From Asparagopsis taxiformis (Eukaryota > Rhodophyta > Florideophyceae > Bonnemaisoniales > Bonnemaisoniaceae): DNA of 64,000 nt. Shown here piece by piece: positions 7,443-18,180 of this stretch. How positions within the stretch are numbered: the stretch's first letter is position 1; each line of letters begins with the position of its first letter. Location: positions 62,001-126,000 of the forward strand of contig JALQPE010002705.1 of NCBI GenBank assembly GCA_030407315.1. The letters are read 5' to 3'. The notes below the pieces were generated by a model. It did no database searches. It was not told where the DNA came from and saw nothing but the letters and a program-made list of their open reading frames with translations. The position numbers and the translations under genes were made by a program.

Positions 7443-9920
7443 ATGGCCAAACACAACTTAGTAGACGGCATGCCACCTTCACTACTCCGCACACCACCAA
7501 AAATCACCTGCTCAGGCTGTTCAGTTGGAAAGAAACACGCCGCTCCCTTCCGTCGCCACCCACGCACCGCACCAATCGGTGCACACTTACACACCGACAT
7601 TTGCGGTCCACTCCCAAACCACGCAACGCAAACAGACAAATACTTCGCCACATTCCTCGACGAGGGCAGTCGCTTTCTAGTCACGCACTGTGCCGCCACC
7701 AAATCTCATGCTGCCGCGTATATCAAGCACCATATAAACCGCACACACAACTCTACACCCCATCGTATAACCGACCTCACATCGGACAACGCTCTGGAAT
7801 ACTACACTCGCGACCTCCGCGATTTCTATGACCAAAACCACATTATCACACATCCTACAATTCCACATACGCCACAGGAGAATTCCCTCGCTGAGCGTAT
7901 AAACCGCTCACTGATGAACACGGCGCGTGCCAACCTACTGACTTCCAACCTCCCCCTCACTCTCTGGCCATTCGCACTCATGGCTGCCACAGATGTGCAC
8001 AATCACCTTCCCCATTCCGCAACTGGCCAACTACCCGCCGCCCTCTGGTACGAAACCAAACCAGACGTTAAATCCTTACTCCCCTTCGGCACACAGGGCT
8101 ACATTCACGATCCCTCGCCGCACAACAAACTGGATGCCCGAGCCATTCTCGTCCATTACATCGGCAGACAAGATTACCGTCACTACCACGTATACAATCC
8201 GGCGACAAACAAGACATCCCGCTGCCGAATATCCGACTTTACAGTATACAAACCATCTTCAGATCCTGTCTGCACCACTGAACCAGCGGACACTGCACTC
8301 GCGGTCTCGTCCACGTCCGAGACCTTCACCGAACCGCGCACCCTCAAGCAAGCCCGGACTGCTACAGATGCCGACCAATGGGAAATCGCATGGAATACAG
8401 AGCTGGACAGCCTGGAAGAAAAAGGCGTACTCACCTTTATACCACTATCACAACTACCTCCCTCTACAAAGCTCCTTCCCGTCACAATGGTGCTAAAAGT
8501 TAAACGAGACAGCGATGGAAACCCAACCATACGCAAAGCGAGATGCACTCTCCGAGGTGATCGCCAAATCTCTGGCGTACACTACGATCCTGACGACTTC
8601 GCCAGCCCTGTTGCTCACAGAGATGCCATACGCACAGCTCTTAGCCTCGCCGCCGCTCACAATTACGACACATACCATTGGGATCTAGAAAGCGCGTTCT
8701 TGCACGAGCTTTTCAATGAAGACAGAAACATATTCGTCCAGCAGCCCAAACGCTTTGACGGTTCTGTCAAGTACCCCAATCACGCCGCTCACTTAACCGG
8801 AAACATGTATGGCACGCGACAAGCCTGCAAAATATTCACCGAAGGCCTCGCAAAATACCTCACTCTCGCGAACTTCCAGCGCCTATCCTCAGACACCTGT
8901 TCATTCATCATACGCCGCACCAAGAACCCCTCCCACTTCGTTCTTTTAGTCATCACAGTGGATGACTTTCTGGTGGTCACTAACCACCAACCCCTTCTGC
9001 GCCGCGTCAAAACCCAACTTCAACAAAAATATAAGCTCAAAGACCTCGGCAAGGTCCACCACATTATTGGATGGAAAGTCACCCACTCCGGTAAAGGAAT
9101 TTCTATATCCCAACCTGGATACATTCAATCAGTCCTCGATAAATTTGGCCAATCTGCCTCCACACCAGCCACATCCCCGATCGCTTCAGAACTAATCACA
9201 CCCAACCAAGATTCCACACCACTTGACACCACTACACATGACTACATGGGACTCATTGGATCACTCCGCTACCTAGCCGATTCCACTCGGCCCGACATCG
9301 CCTTTATCGTCGGATACCTTGGTCGGTACGCCCAGAAACCAACAAATCACCTCTGGCATGCGGCCATTCGCACCCTACGATACTTAAACGGCACCATACA
9401 CACCGGTATACTGTTCCCGCGTGGATTCAAGACACATCTAACCGCATTCTCTGATGCCGACCATGCTTCCTGCCCTGACACACGTCGCTCAACAAGTGGC
9501 ACTGTAATATTTTACAATGGAGCACCCATCTCCTGGCAATCCAAGCGACAACCGAACATATCCACCTCTACGCATGCAGCGGAATATATCGCCACATTCC
9601 ACACCACACAAAACCTATGTACACTCCGCGCCTTACTTTCCGAACTAGGTCATCCCTCTCCCGGACCTACCACAATTCATATCGACAACACCGCTGCCAT
9701 CAGCTCAGCAACTGCCAAATACCCAACCCCAAAGTCCCGCCACATCGACATCAAATACCATTGGATCAGGGAGCAAGTTCAACTTGGCAACATCATCCCA
9801 TCACACATACCATCCGCACGCAATCCGGCCGACCTACTAACCAAATCGTTGAAACCCGCTCAATTCAAAGAAAAACTGCCTCTCCTTCGCCTCTCTGCGT
9901 CTGCATCACGCGGCGACTGA
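7443..9920 (+). CDS. Copia-A copy 2 Pol: integrase, reverse transcriptase, RNase H
   Basis: 825 codons from the first ATG. The in-frame sequence 7152-7442 belongs to the protein, because the HHCC finger begins at about 7383. Integrase D,D,E sits in HTDICGPLP, TSDNALEYY and ENSLAERINR. RT carries the LVITVDDFLVV active site. RNase H shows the D-E-D-D set, and the C-terminus ends in ASASRGD. All key residues are intact, so the copy could be competent if the TGA upstream is read through. No chromodomain. The frame ends at TGA 9918-9920. Confidence 0.93.
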   Translation: MAKHNLVDGMPPSLLRTPPKITCSGCSVGKKHAAPFRRHPRTAPIGAHLHTDICGPLPNHATQTDKYFATFLDEGSRFLVTHCAATKSHAAAYIKHHINRTHNSTPHRITDLTSDNALEYYTRDLRDFYDQNHIITHPTIPHTPQENSLAERINRSLMNTARANLLTSNLPLTLWPFALMAATDVHNHLPHSATGQLPAALWYETKPDVKSLLPFGTQGYIHDPSPHNKLDARAILVHYIGRQDYRHYHVYNPATNKTSRCRISDFTVYKPSSDPVCTTEPADTALAVSSTSETFTEPRTLKQARTATDADQWEIAWNTELDSLEEKGVLTFIPLSQLPPSTKLLPVTMVLKVKRDSDGNPTIRKARCTLRGDRQISGVHYDPDDFASPVAHRDAIRTALSLAAAHNYDTYHWDLESAFLHELFNEDRNIFVQQPKRFDGSVKYPNHAAHLTGNMYGTRQACKIFTEGLAKYLTLANFQRLSSDTCSFIIRRTKNPSHFVLLVITVDDFLVVTNHQPLLRRVKTQLQQKYKLKDLGKVHHIIGWKVTHSGKGISISQPGYIQSVLDKFGQSASTPATSPIASELITPNQDSTPLDTTTHDYMGLIGSLRYLADSTRPDIAFIVGYLGRYAQKPTNHLWHAAIRTLRYLNGTIHTGILFPRGFKTHLTAFSDADHASCPDTRRSTSGTVIFYNGAPISWQSKRQPNISTSTHAAEYIATFHTTQNLCTLRALLSELGHPSPGPTTIHIDNTAAISSATAKYPTPKSRHIDIKYHWIREQVQLGNIIPSHIPSARNPADLLTKSLKPAQFKEKLPLLRLSASASRGD

Positions 9921-9965
9921 CGAATAACTCTACTTTCCGTGACGCACACACATCGCGGCTCACGA
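9918..9965 (+). other. Duplicate of the LTR tip between pol stop and 3' LTR; no polypurine tract
   Basis: The first 18 nt of the LTR (TGACGAATAACTCTACTT) occur at 9918-9935, starting on the pol stop codon, 48 bp before the true LTR. No purine run precedes the LTR (flank CGGCTCACGA). The same arrangement exists in A' (15797 versus 15844) and in Copia-B (21912 versus 21957). Confidence 0.8.
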
Positions 9966-10076
9966 TGACGAATAACTCTACTTACACCTTCTTACAGTAC
10001 CCTCATCACAGTATAAATACTCGCCGCCAGCGGACACCAAACAATAAAACGACACGAGATACATTGATCTCCAACA
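9966..10076 (+). repeat. 3' LTR of Copia-A copy 2
   Basis: 111 bp, matching the 5' LTR base for base as far as I can read; followed by GTCAG. Confidence 0.92.
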
Positions 10077-10710
10077 GTCAGAGCAGGCAGGTCTTAGCTC
10101 GCAATTCAGGAGTAGAGTCCCATTCCTAGATACCCATACACTCTCCTTGCTGTTCGCTCTGCTCTCCTGCTTGATCTCCGTCTCTGTCGCCTTGATTCCC
10201 AGACTCAGCCTCGACACAGCTCCAGGCCATGCACTCTGGCCTCAGCAACAGTGACTTCCGCATCCAGTTCTCCCGCGCCACCCAGGTCAACACGCCCAAC
10301 TTTAGGGTTTCCATTGCAGACCTCAAAAACGTCCCTGCGATCGCTGCCACCGATGTGCAGAACACCATTTTTCGCGTGTTCCTCAAGGCTTGCCAGCCTT
10401 CATTCCGCACCATCATCCCCGCGCCACGGAGACGCTCAATACTTTGTAGGGCACGTTTCGCATTTCCTTCCGGCTCGAGAAGCTCGGTGATGTTTAGACG
10501 GTGGCCATTGTCGTTCGTGTGGCCGAATCCATCATGTTTCCGCAGGGCTTGATTCGTGAAAATGTTTGCATTAGCAAGACGGACTGCGCGTTCCTGTCCG
10601 TGTCCAACTCGGCAGATCCGGGCAATGTTCTTTTGTAAACAATGGGCAGCATTGTGCTGACGTCGGGAAATTTGGCATGCCTCTGGGACTCTATATCACG
10701 AACCACTGCT
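10077..10710 (+). pseudogene. Eroded coding sequence, family unknown
   Basis: Plus-strand frames give protein-like stretches that hop between frames: one around 10229-10420 (FRVSIADLKNVPAIAATDV) and another around 10450-10700 (VAIVVRVAESIMFPQGLI, FLSVSNSADPGNVL) with in-frame stops. The look is of a gene with indels and nonsense changes rather than an intact gene. I do not recognise the family. It could also be exons of an intron-bearing gene. Confidence 0.25.
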
Positions 10711-11492
10711 ACTTGATGAATGTACAGTTTTTTGTATTTCTACACAGATGTACGTCTGTATCGTTTCCTTCTTCACTTTTCCTCACCGGCTATTTCTGTC
10801 ACTCGCTCGCTCACTCACTCAACTAAATCTATTCAATCAGTTGGTTGATTCACATGGCCAGTTGTCGGCACTATATTATTCTAAGCAGACGGTAACCATC
10901 TCACGGTGTTCATGCGACTGTCACTGCTGGCTCACATCTTGACGCCTGGCACGTGACCAGACCACACATGCCCGCAGTCTTGTGAAATTACGTAAGCTTT
11001 CGCAATCACTCGTATCTCATCCTCCATCGCATTGCAGTGACCGTTAAAAAGCCATCCGTATGTGTATGCTCGGGTTATTAGAATGGAACATTTGTTCATT
11101 AGAACCTAGTGCACAGTCGTTTCCAATTATTCTCCTGTCGAATCGTATCCAGTCGTTGTGCCTGACAGGCGCAACTGATGGTTCTGATGCAGGTCGGGTC
11201 GGTTGGATGATTCGTTAATATTTACCAGCAACTGCCCATCTACAACTCTTCAACCCATAGACAATATGTTCACACCATCCATTAAATCCTCTATTCCGAA
11301 CGAACGAAACACAAACACATTCAGAATGGCGTTCAACAGCTATTTTAGGAATAGTGAGCGTGACCAATTCTTCATCGCACTGCTCACCTTCTTCCAGTGC
11401 TTTGCGAGTATTCCTACCTTCTGCCTGCCCATTGGAAAGTCTCAGTCCACCACCAATGAGCCTGACCTCTTCCAGCTCAATCACAAGGTTGA
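10711..11492. other. No convincing gene
   Basis: Mixed AT-rich sequence. A plus-strand frame from 11203 (MDDSLIF...) runs into the SGNH-like fragment region in a different frame and could be its upstream part after a frameshift, but shows no recognisable motif. Confidence 0.3.
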
Positions 11493-11813
11493 AACATTGA
11501 GATCATTCAATTCCCAGACTGCGACAAAATCCGTTTCCGAACATCACAGTACGGAAAATGGCTCAGCCCCTCGCAACAATTTCAAACCCACCACGCTGAC
11601 GATACCCACTACAGTCAACGCGGCAGGGTGGTGGCCTGGCTCCACGAGCGCTTCGGTGCTGTGCTCGTGGCCGAGCTATGTCGCCAGTTTGAAGCACTGA
11701 TCGACAATGACACTCTCCATAGTGCATGTAGCGCTAAACTGAGAAACACTAGCTGCTTCCTGTTCCGGTCCATTCCGCCCACAATTAACATAGATACCAC
11801 ACCAAAGATGTAA
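11493..11813 (+). pseudogene. Possible C-terminal fragment of an SGNH/GDSL-type hydrolase
   Basis: A frame opening just after a TGA at 11490-11492 runs about 105 codons to the stop at 11811-11813. It contains ADDTHYSQRGRVVAWLHERF, which resembles the block V Asp-x-x-His region of SGNH/GDSL esterases (D..H.S..G....A..L), where Asp and His complete the catalytic triad. The N-terminal Ser block is not visible upstream, so the piece is either the last exon of a gene or a decayed copy. The assignment rests on one motif and is tentative. Confidence 0.3.
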
Positions 11814-12993
11814 ATAAACAATTCTTCTTTGCAAAATCAATTAACATCCTCCCCACTTTCCGCTAGTCGACCCAGAACTTCGGGTACCGAAATCACAATA
11901 GTAGTGCCTATAAGAACGCATGTTTAATGCAGGTTTTGCCAGTAATAACTTGGCTAAGCCAGGGGCTTGCGGCTCTTTCAGCATCGCTTTGACCATTGCA
12001 TATGATGGGTGCCCCAGGGTAGCCAAACTATGTGAAAAGGTAAGCTAGGGATGGAGGGAGGGTGTCAAAAGATAGTTACGTGTGGACGATGCGGACTGTG
12101 CTGCGCTGCTGGGGAGGTCTGGAATGGAAACCTCGACCAGATGAGGCTTCCCGCCGGCGGAGCTCGATGGCTGCGGCAGACTCACGCCAACATAGATCAG
12201 TATCTTTTCCCATCTGAGCAGTTCCGGTGGTACATACTGTACAGGAACACTTCTGCACCCGCCAAAAATTTCGTTTCTTAGCTGACGTTTCGAAGTTAAA
12301 ATACTTTCTGCGTGCCTTGAAAACCTATTTCCAGTTTACATCTTCCCCCGCCCCCTTCTGCTTCTAGTTTTCCGCCCCACCCAACTGATACCAGACTTGT
12401 GCTGCTTCACTGCAACTAATCGCCTTCCATCGCCACCACAATATGCAGGAGCATGTTAACAACCCGACCACAGATTTGCATTGCACGAAATGATACAGCG
12501 CAGCTGCAGCATATATACTATACAACAAACGAGCGCAAATCGCAAACTCGCCTCGACCGCATTGAACATACGTGTGCACACTTCAAATCCCTTTCTCATG
12601 AGCCTCCAGCACATCGTTCATCAGAACAGTGATCACCCAAACAAACACGAACCGAAGTACGGTCCTCCACGCCACAAGCGCAAGTGCATTCGGCGGTACC
12701 CCAGAAACACAAGTCACAGAGCGAGAGAAGCTTAGATTAATCTACACACCCTGCACGCACAAAGCCAATACAGAAACCCACGATGTAAATCGGGTGCATC
12801 GAAATCCGGTGGGTGATGATCAAGTACACCGTCTTCATCATCAGCGTCTATACTACCAAAACAGCTCCCAAAGCCTTTTTTCGTATTCGGCACGAAACAA
12901 AACGTCAGCCCAGCCACAGCCGGGGCCACGATACCTGCACGCGCTTCAGCATGCCCCAACCCTCCCCCAATACAAGCGGTAGATCCATTGTGT
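11814..12993. other. Unassigned, possibly remains of the minus-strand prenyltransferase-like gene
   Basis: No intact gene. A minus-strand frame at 12364-12579 gives a hydrophobic stretch (LLYSIYAAAALYHFV) followed by WWRWKAISCSEAAQ, which could be the C-terminal end of the UbiA-like fragment annotated at 12994-13386, but the middle with the Asp-rich prenyl-diphosphate motifs was not found. Confidence 0.25.
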
Positions 12994-13386
12994 TCATGCG
13001 ATCGATCCGCAAGTCCCAGAACGTCGCTCAGCGCACTCAGCCGTATAGTGTACAACGGCACGCTGCACGGGCATCGGAGCCGAGACCATAGATGCGAACA
13101 TGGTGGACTGTCGCGTAGATGTCGGGAAAATACCCATCGTCAAGGATGTGAGGAGAAATGCTGTGCCGAACACGGCGTGCGGACGCAAAAATTGGTACAG
13201 ACCGCTTGTTTTGTACACCAATGACGCCGTGGGTAGATTGGAGGTGCCGCTTTCAGGCGCATTGGAAGGAAGCTTTTGCGTGCTGAGAGGCATGCGAAAA
13301 AACTTAATGCTGCACAAGATAGCTTGGGATGGTGGACTTGGTAAAAAATCGGACGAAGAACTTCTGTCGATTTGATATGAGGCCAC
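12994..13386 (-). pseudogene. Fragment resembling a homogentisate phytyltransferase-type UbiA prenyltransferase
   Basis: A 130-codon minus-strand frame contains LYQFLRPHAVFGTAFLLTSL. This resembles the first conserved segment of UbiA prenyltransferases of the homogentisate phytyltransferase type (FxRPHTxxGT at the start of the first membrane helix), which act in tocopherol synthesis in plastid membranes. The diagnostic N-x3-D-x3-D motif should follow on the C-terminal side (lower coordinates) but is not readable in any one frame, so this is at best an N-terminal exon or a relic. A random match is possible. Confidence 0.3.
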
Positions 13387-13884
13387 GTTTGCACTATTGT
13401 TTACAAATTGAATTTCTAGATCCGTAGATGCAGCATATTCGCTAAACAGAAAAGGAACGCCAATCGCAAACTCTCTTCAAGTGCCTGTGGGCACCAAAAA
13501 TCCGTGCCGTCCTATTATCGCCTCGAACTTTCATCAAAATCCAATGTGGCAACCACTATTTGGGCGAATCTCATCATTTTTTCATAGTCAAAGAAAATGC
13601 ACATGAGTATACTTGAGAGTTTCAGGGTTCCCATATTTTCCCATATACAGCCACAATCATACTCTACCATCCTACGTACATCAGAAGTATATCAAATAGA
13701 CATCACTAAGCGGATATCCAGAGTACATTGAAAGCCCCCTTCTGGAATGTCATACGCGCATCAAAAGTCGTACATCTGCAGGATGTCTATGGGTCGTCAA
13801 TTTTTCTTACTGGGTGGATTTTCACCACTGTACGAACTAATTTCTGGGCTGGAAAAATAGCCATTTTTGCTCATGCTGTGCTGC
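13387..13884. other. No gene seen
   Basis: AT-rich sequence without a convincing frame. It ends where homology to Copia pol begins abruptly, so the 5' part of element A' (5' LTR, gag, protease, most of integrase) is missing. Confidence 0.4.
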
Positions 13885-15799
13885 TGACACACACAACCAC
13901 ACACCACACAGCGTCACCAAACAACTTCCTGGAACCCTTTGGTTTGGATGCAAACCAGAAGTACATACCATACTTCCCTTTGGCACCACCGGTTACATTC
14001 ACAATTCCTCCCCACGTCACAAACTGGCACCGCGTGCCACCCTGTTTCACTACATTGACCGCTATAACTACCGCCATTATCACGTGTACAACCCCAACAC
14101 CAACCAGATCAGCCGCTGCCGCATCCGCGACTTCTCAACCTATGACCCTACAACAGACCCGGTCGTCACATCACAAGCCCATTCCACTACTGAACCGCGA
14201 TTTACAGAACCAAAAACACTCGCTCAGGCTCGCAAGGCACCAGACGCCCACCAATGGTCAATCGCCTACAATATGGAAATCAATGGCCTGGAAGCACGCG
14301 GCACACTCACATACATCCACAAATCCAAAGTACCAGCCAACACACGCCTACTCCCCACCGCTACTGTCCTGCGCCTGAAAAAGGACAGCAACGGCAAGCC
14401 GACCATCCGCAAAGTTCGCTGCACCATCCGAGGAGACCGACAAATCGAGGGCTTACATTATGATCCATCTGACCTCTCCAGCCCCGTTTCACAGAGAGAC
14501 AGCATCCACTCTGCCCTTTCCCTTGCTGCAGCTCACAACTATTACAGGTTCCACTGGGACTTAGAATCTGCCTTCCTCCATGAAGACTTTACAGAGCAAC
14601 ACCAACTATACGTCCGCCAGCCAAAACAATTCGACGGCACCGAAAAATACCCAGACCATATCGCCAAACTAACTGGGAACATGTACGGCTGCAAACAGGC
14701 GTGCAAGATTTTTACAGACGGCCTCGCTTCATTCCTCACCATAATGAAATTCAATCGCCTCACATCAGACCCTTGTTCCTTTATCCTCCACGACGAAACA
14801 CGAACGAAACACTTTGTCTTACTCACCATCACTGTTAATGACTTCTTAGTTGTCACAAACCACCCTCCCCTCTCTGACAAAGTCAAAAACAAACTCTCTC
14901 GCAAATACAAACTCAAGGATCTCGGCCAAGTACAGCACATACTCGGCTGGAAAGTCTCCCACTCTAAGGACGGAATTAAGATATCCCAACCAAGCTACAT
15001 CCACGATCTACTCCAAAAATACCGCCTTACGGAAGCCAAGACTTCATCATCACCCATAGCATCTGAATTAATTACCCCAAACTCCACGTCCGCCAAGCCG
15101 CTTGACGAATCTACTTATGATTACAAAGGTTTGATCGGGTCACTGCGATACCTAGCTGATTCGAGAAGACCAGACATATCCTTCATTGTCGGATTCCTGA
15201 GCCGATCAGCTCATCAGCCACCCACTCATGACTGGAAATCTGCACTACGCGTCCTGCGTTTCTTGAAAGGAACCATGACAACAGGAATCACTTTCCCACG
15301 AAAACTCTCCTCCTCACTCACCGCGTACTCCGACTCTGACCATGCGGCATGTCCAAAAACTCGCCGCTAAACCTCGGGTTCAATTATCTTCTACAACGGT
15401 GCTCCCATCTCGTGGAAATCGAAACGCCAACGCACTGTATCACCATCCACTTTTGCGGCAGAATACATTGTCTCGTTTCACACAACCAAACTGCTCCGGA
15501 CCGTCTCTAACTTCTTTATAGAACTCCAACACCACGATGGTCAACCAATCCCGCTGTTCATCGATAATGCTGCCGCCATCACAACCGCCAAAGCCAAATT
15601 TCCAACCCCCAAATCACGCCACATTGACGTAAAATACCACTGGTTCAAAGAACAAGTGCGCAACAACTTCATTATCCCAACGCACATCTCATCCTCGATG
15701 AATCCCGCAGATCTCCAAACAAATGCCCTCAAGCCGGCTCAATACACGTCAAAACTACCTATTCTCCGACTAACAGCGTCCACGGCGCGCGGCGACTGA
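13885..15799 (+). pseudogene. Copia-A' Pol remnant (3' integrase end, RT, RNase H), truncated and decayed
   Basis: The first part is readable only with a frameshift before about 14084. From 14084 the RT and RNase H frame is open, then an in-frame TAA at 15368-15370 cuts RNase H directly after CPKTRR; the same frame resumes (SGSIIFYNGAPISWKSKR) to the natural end ARGD-TGA at 15797-15799. Related to Copia-A but clearly diverged. The RT active site reads TVNDFLV: the first of the two catalytic Asp codons has changed to Asn (AAT at 14837-14839), which should abolish polymerisation. A dead copy. Confidence 0.88.
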
Positions 15800-15843
15800 G
15801 GAATAACTTTGTAACTCTACGCACCGTGTTCACTCCTAGTCTC

Positions 15844-15922
15844 TGAGGAATAACTTATACACTCTATATCTATACACTGTACAATTAGAATTTAACCGTC
15901 GGCCGCCAATGACGGTGATCAG
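15844..15922 (+). repeat. 5' part of the A' 3' LTR, cut by the Copia-B insertion
   Basis: Begins TGAGGAATAACTTATAC, and the same tip motif occurs 47 bp earlier on the pol stop codon. The LTR is interrupted at 15922 by Copia-B, whose target duplication ATCAG is 15918-15922. The rest of the LTR should lie after 22066 but I cannot delimit it. Confidence 0.6.
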
Positions 15923-16028
15923 TGTCGGATGATCATAACACTAACTGTAAGCACAAACTCTATAGTATTTAAACTCCCCCGAACACGCCGGCGTCAGTAA
16001 TGACATGGTATAGTCTCCTAAGTCAACA
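15923..16028 (+). repeat. 5' LTR of Copia-B (106 bp)
   Basis: Begins TGTCGGATGATCATAAC and ends AAGTCAACA. The 3' LTR is 105 bp with several differences (for example TGCCGG at the tip), so the insertion is older than that of Copia-A. Confidence 0.9.
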
Positions 16029-16055
16029 GGTTATGGTCCCAAATCGCTAACCACT
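16029..16055 (+). promoter_or_regulatory. Half-tRNA primer-binding site of Copia-B
   Basis: Begins GGTTATGGTCCCAAATCGC and continues TAACCACT directly after the LTR. GGTTATG and GCTAACCACT are shared with Copia-A while the middle differs, consistent with a tRNA-Met 5'-half primer. Confidence 0.65.
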
Positions 16056-16391
16056 CCACGACATCAACATCACCCCATTCCCACTTCCCCTCTCCCACCA
16101 ACACGATCCACGCGCGACGCCCTACACCGCCGTTAAGCATCAACACACACAAAGCGCGACGTCCTACACCGCCGAATCACCCTCAACCGCCGTCACCTTT
16201 GTCTCACCAAATACATCAAAATTCCCAACCCTACCCCACCCCCTCCCATCTCCCAAGCGGCAGAAGACCGCACAACCCGGCGACGTCGATACGCCACTCA
16301 ACGGCGACGCCAACAAGAGCTGGACAGCCTCCCAGAAGACCTCTTCGCACAGGCCACACTCGAAGAGGAAGAGATTACAGCCCTGGACACT

Positions 16392-17492
16392 ATGGCAAAC
16401 CAAACACCCATTACCCATCCTTCCACCGCCAATCCCTCTCCCATACCCTCTACTATCCCACACTTCGAATTTCCACCACTCACACACACAAACCTCATCC
16501 AATGGTCCCTCAGCATTCGCAGCTACGCATCCATACACAACATCACCCCATACATTATTGGCCCCACACCGCCCAAGCCTCAAGACGCAGACGAATGCAA
16601 ACTCCACCACTATAAACTGTCCCTCGCTCGTCTCCTCATCGTCCCTCACATTTCCCAACCCATACTCAAAACCATAAGCCCAACGATACTTTCCGGACAC
16701 CCTTCCGGCATCTACAACTTCCTGAAAGACAAACTCTCCATCATCCCACCGCAACATACAGAATCCAATTTACGCCTAACAGCCGCCAGACTCCAACACA
16801 CACCCGGAACTCCCATCACAGAATATATCAAAAAACACCGCGACCTCCGCGATACGATGCTACAGTCCGGATTTCCCAACATCGAGGACGACTCCACAAC
16901 CGGACAATTTGTGCTGGAAGGCCTCAAACATCTTGCCGAATGGACGCCACTCATACGTGAATTGGCTAACTTTCACAACTTCCACGACGGAGAACGGCCA
17001 AATTTGGAGCTCGTCTTCACGATGCTAGTCGAGCACGAACAAGCCGTCCCAACCCTTTCATTGACTACACCCAACCAACAACCCCTGCCACCTATCCCAC
17101 CGCACACACCTTATCCACACACCACACCACCCTGGCACACACACTGGCAAGACCCCGGATATTATACAACTACATATCCATATCGGGCAAGAGGACGCCG
17201 CGGCCGAGGAAACAACCGTTACCAGCGCCCCCCTACAGAACATTCAAGGCGCCACATACCACCCCCACCCTTCCACAACGGTCTCTGGTGTACCTACCAT
17301 GGATCACCGACGCACAACACAGAAATGTGCCGAGCCCGACAAGCACAACTGCAACAATACAATAACAGACAAACCCACCAAGCCCATTATGGAATTATGC
17401 CCCCTTCAATTCACCCACTACCACAGCAAACCGAGGCAACCCCAAACACCCCACCGTCCACACATTGGCAAATGCCGCAGCACGCAGTATAC
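16392..17492 (+). pseudogene. Copia-B Gag, interrupted after the zinc finger by a Gypsy solo LTR
   Basis: Starts MANQTPITHPS. Gag core with SLSIRSYASIHN and FVLEGLKHLAEW corresponds to the same positions in Copia-A. A zinc finger WCTYHGSPTHNTEMCR lies near residues 300-315, conserved with Copia-A in the C-x2-H and final Cys. A Pro/Tyr-rich and RGRRGRGN stretch precedes it. The frame runs into the solo LTR at 17493; ignoring that insertion and one TATAC, the frame continues at 18181. Confidence 0.88.
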
Positions 17493-18175
17493 TGTAGCAG
17501 GTAGAAAATCCGCTAGAGCGGCAAACCACCCGACAGGTGTCCCGAGCCTCGGTAGAGGAAAGTGGTAGAGCAGATGAACCTTATAGTATACCCAGCGGGC
17601 AGTCTCGTATGAGAGAAGAGGTCGCTACCCGGAAGGGGTTAGGCGAATAGGAATGCTCACGCTAGGTGCGTATGGATGGAGCGAGTGACGTAATCCGTCG
17701 AGCTGTTAGCTAACCCTAAGGTTGTCCCTGAGAGGGTTAAACAATAGGTATGCAAACACTGTTCCAATGGGTCGTAATTCCACTTGAGTTTACGTTACTC
17801 TAGAAACCGTGCCTACTGGCTATTCCAGTGGCGCATTTATACTAAGTCTACTGTAAGCTAGGGTTAGTGGTTAGGAATAAATATCCAGTTAGTGACCAAT
17901 CAGAACCCAATTACTGGCGCCCGCCTACCCGCGAGGTTATTGCCAATAGGCTTACATTGTAATGTATGGCTGATCAGCCTAAGTTAAAATTTGCCCCTTG
18001 TGGGGTCTTGGCCGGGGCCGATAGGCCCGAGTGGGGTATTTGCAGCCTTGCGCTTGTCCCAATTACAGGAAACACGCCCAGTTGGCTGGTGCCTTGTGAT
18101 TGGCACATCCCTTAAGTGGGTACCCAATAGGGAAGCGACACGCTCAGATTGGGAGGACCGCCAGGCGGTACGACA
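17493..18175 (-). repeat. Gypsy solo LTR inserted in Copia-B gag
   Basis: 683 bp, flanked by TATAC at 17488-17492 and 18176-18180. On the minus strand it aligns along its length with the LTRs of the Gypsy element at 28582-40599: both end in TTGCCGC-like sequence, GGATTTTCTACCT and TACA, and both contain the GGAATAAATATCC-region and CCTTCCGGGTAGCG-like blocks. Divergence is clearly higher than between the two LTRs of the intact Gypsy, so this is an older insertion reduced by LTR-LTR recombination. Confidence 0.88.
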
Positions 18176-18180
18176 TATAC

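Larger units (their letters stand above)
5363..10076 (+). mobile_element. Copia-A LTR retrotransposon, copy 2 (plus strand)
   Basis: Complete 4,714-bp Ty1/copia element: LTRs 5363-5473 and 9966-10076, PBS 5474-5500, Gag-protease 5670-7151, Pol 7443-9920. With copy 1 it forms a near-perfect inverted repeat. LTRs look identical, so insertion is recent or the copies have been homogenised. Flanks CGAAG (5358-5362) and GTCAG (10077-10081) do not match directly. Confidence 0.95.

Noticed and set aside
608..10076. Simple fold-back assembly artefact for the inverted Copia pair
   Set aside because: Outer flanks differ and correspond to two different target duplications, so two insertions are real; only the spacer orientation remains open to doubt.
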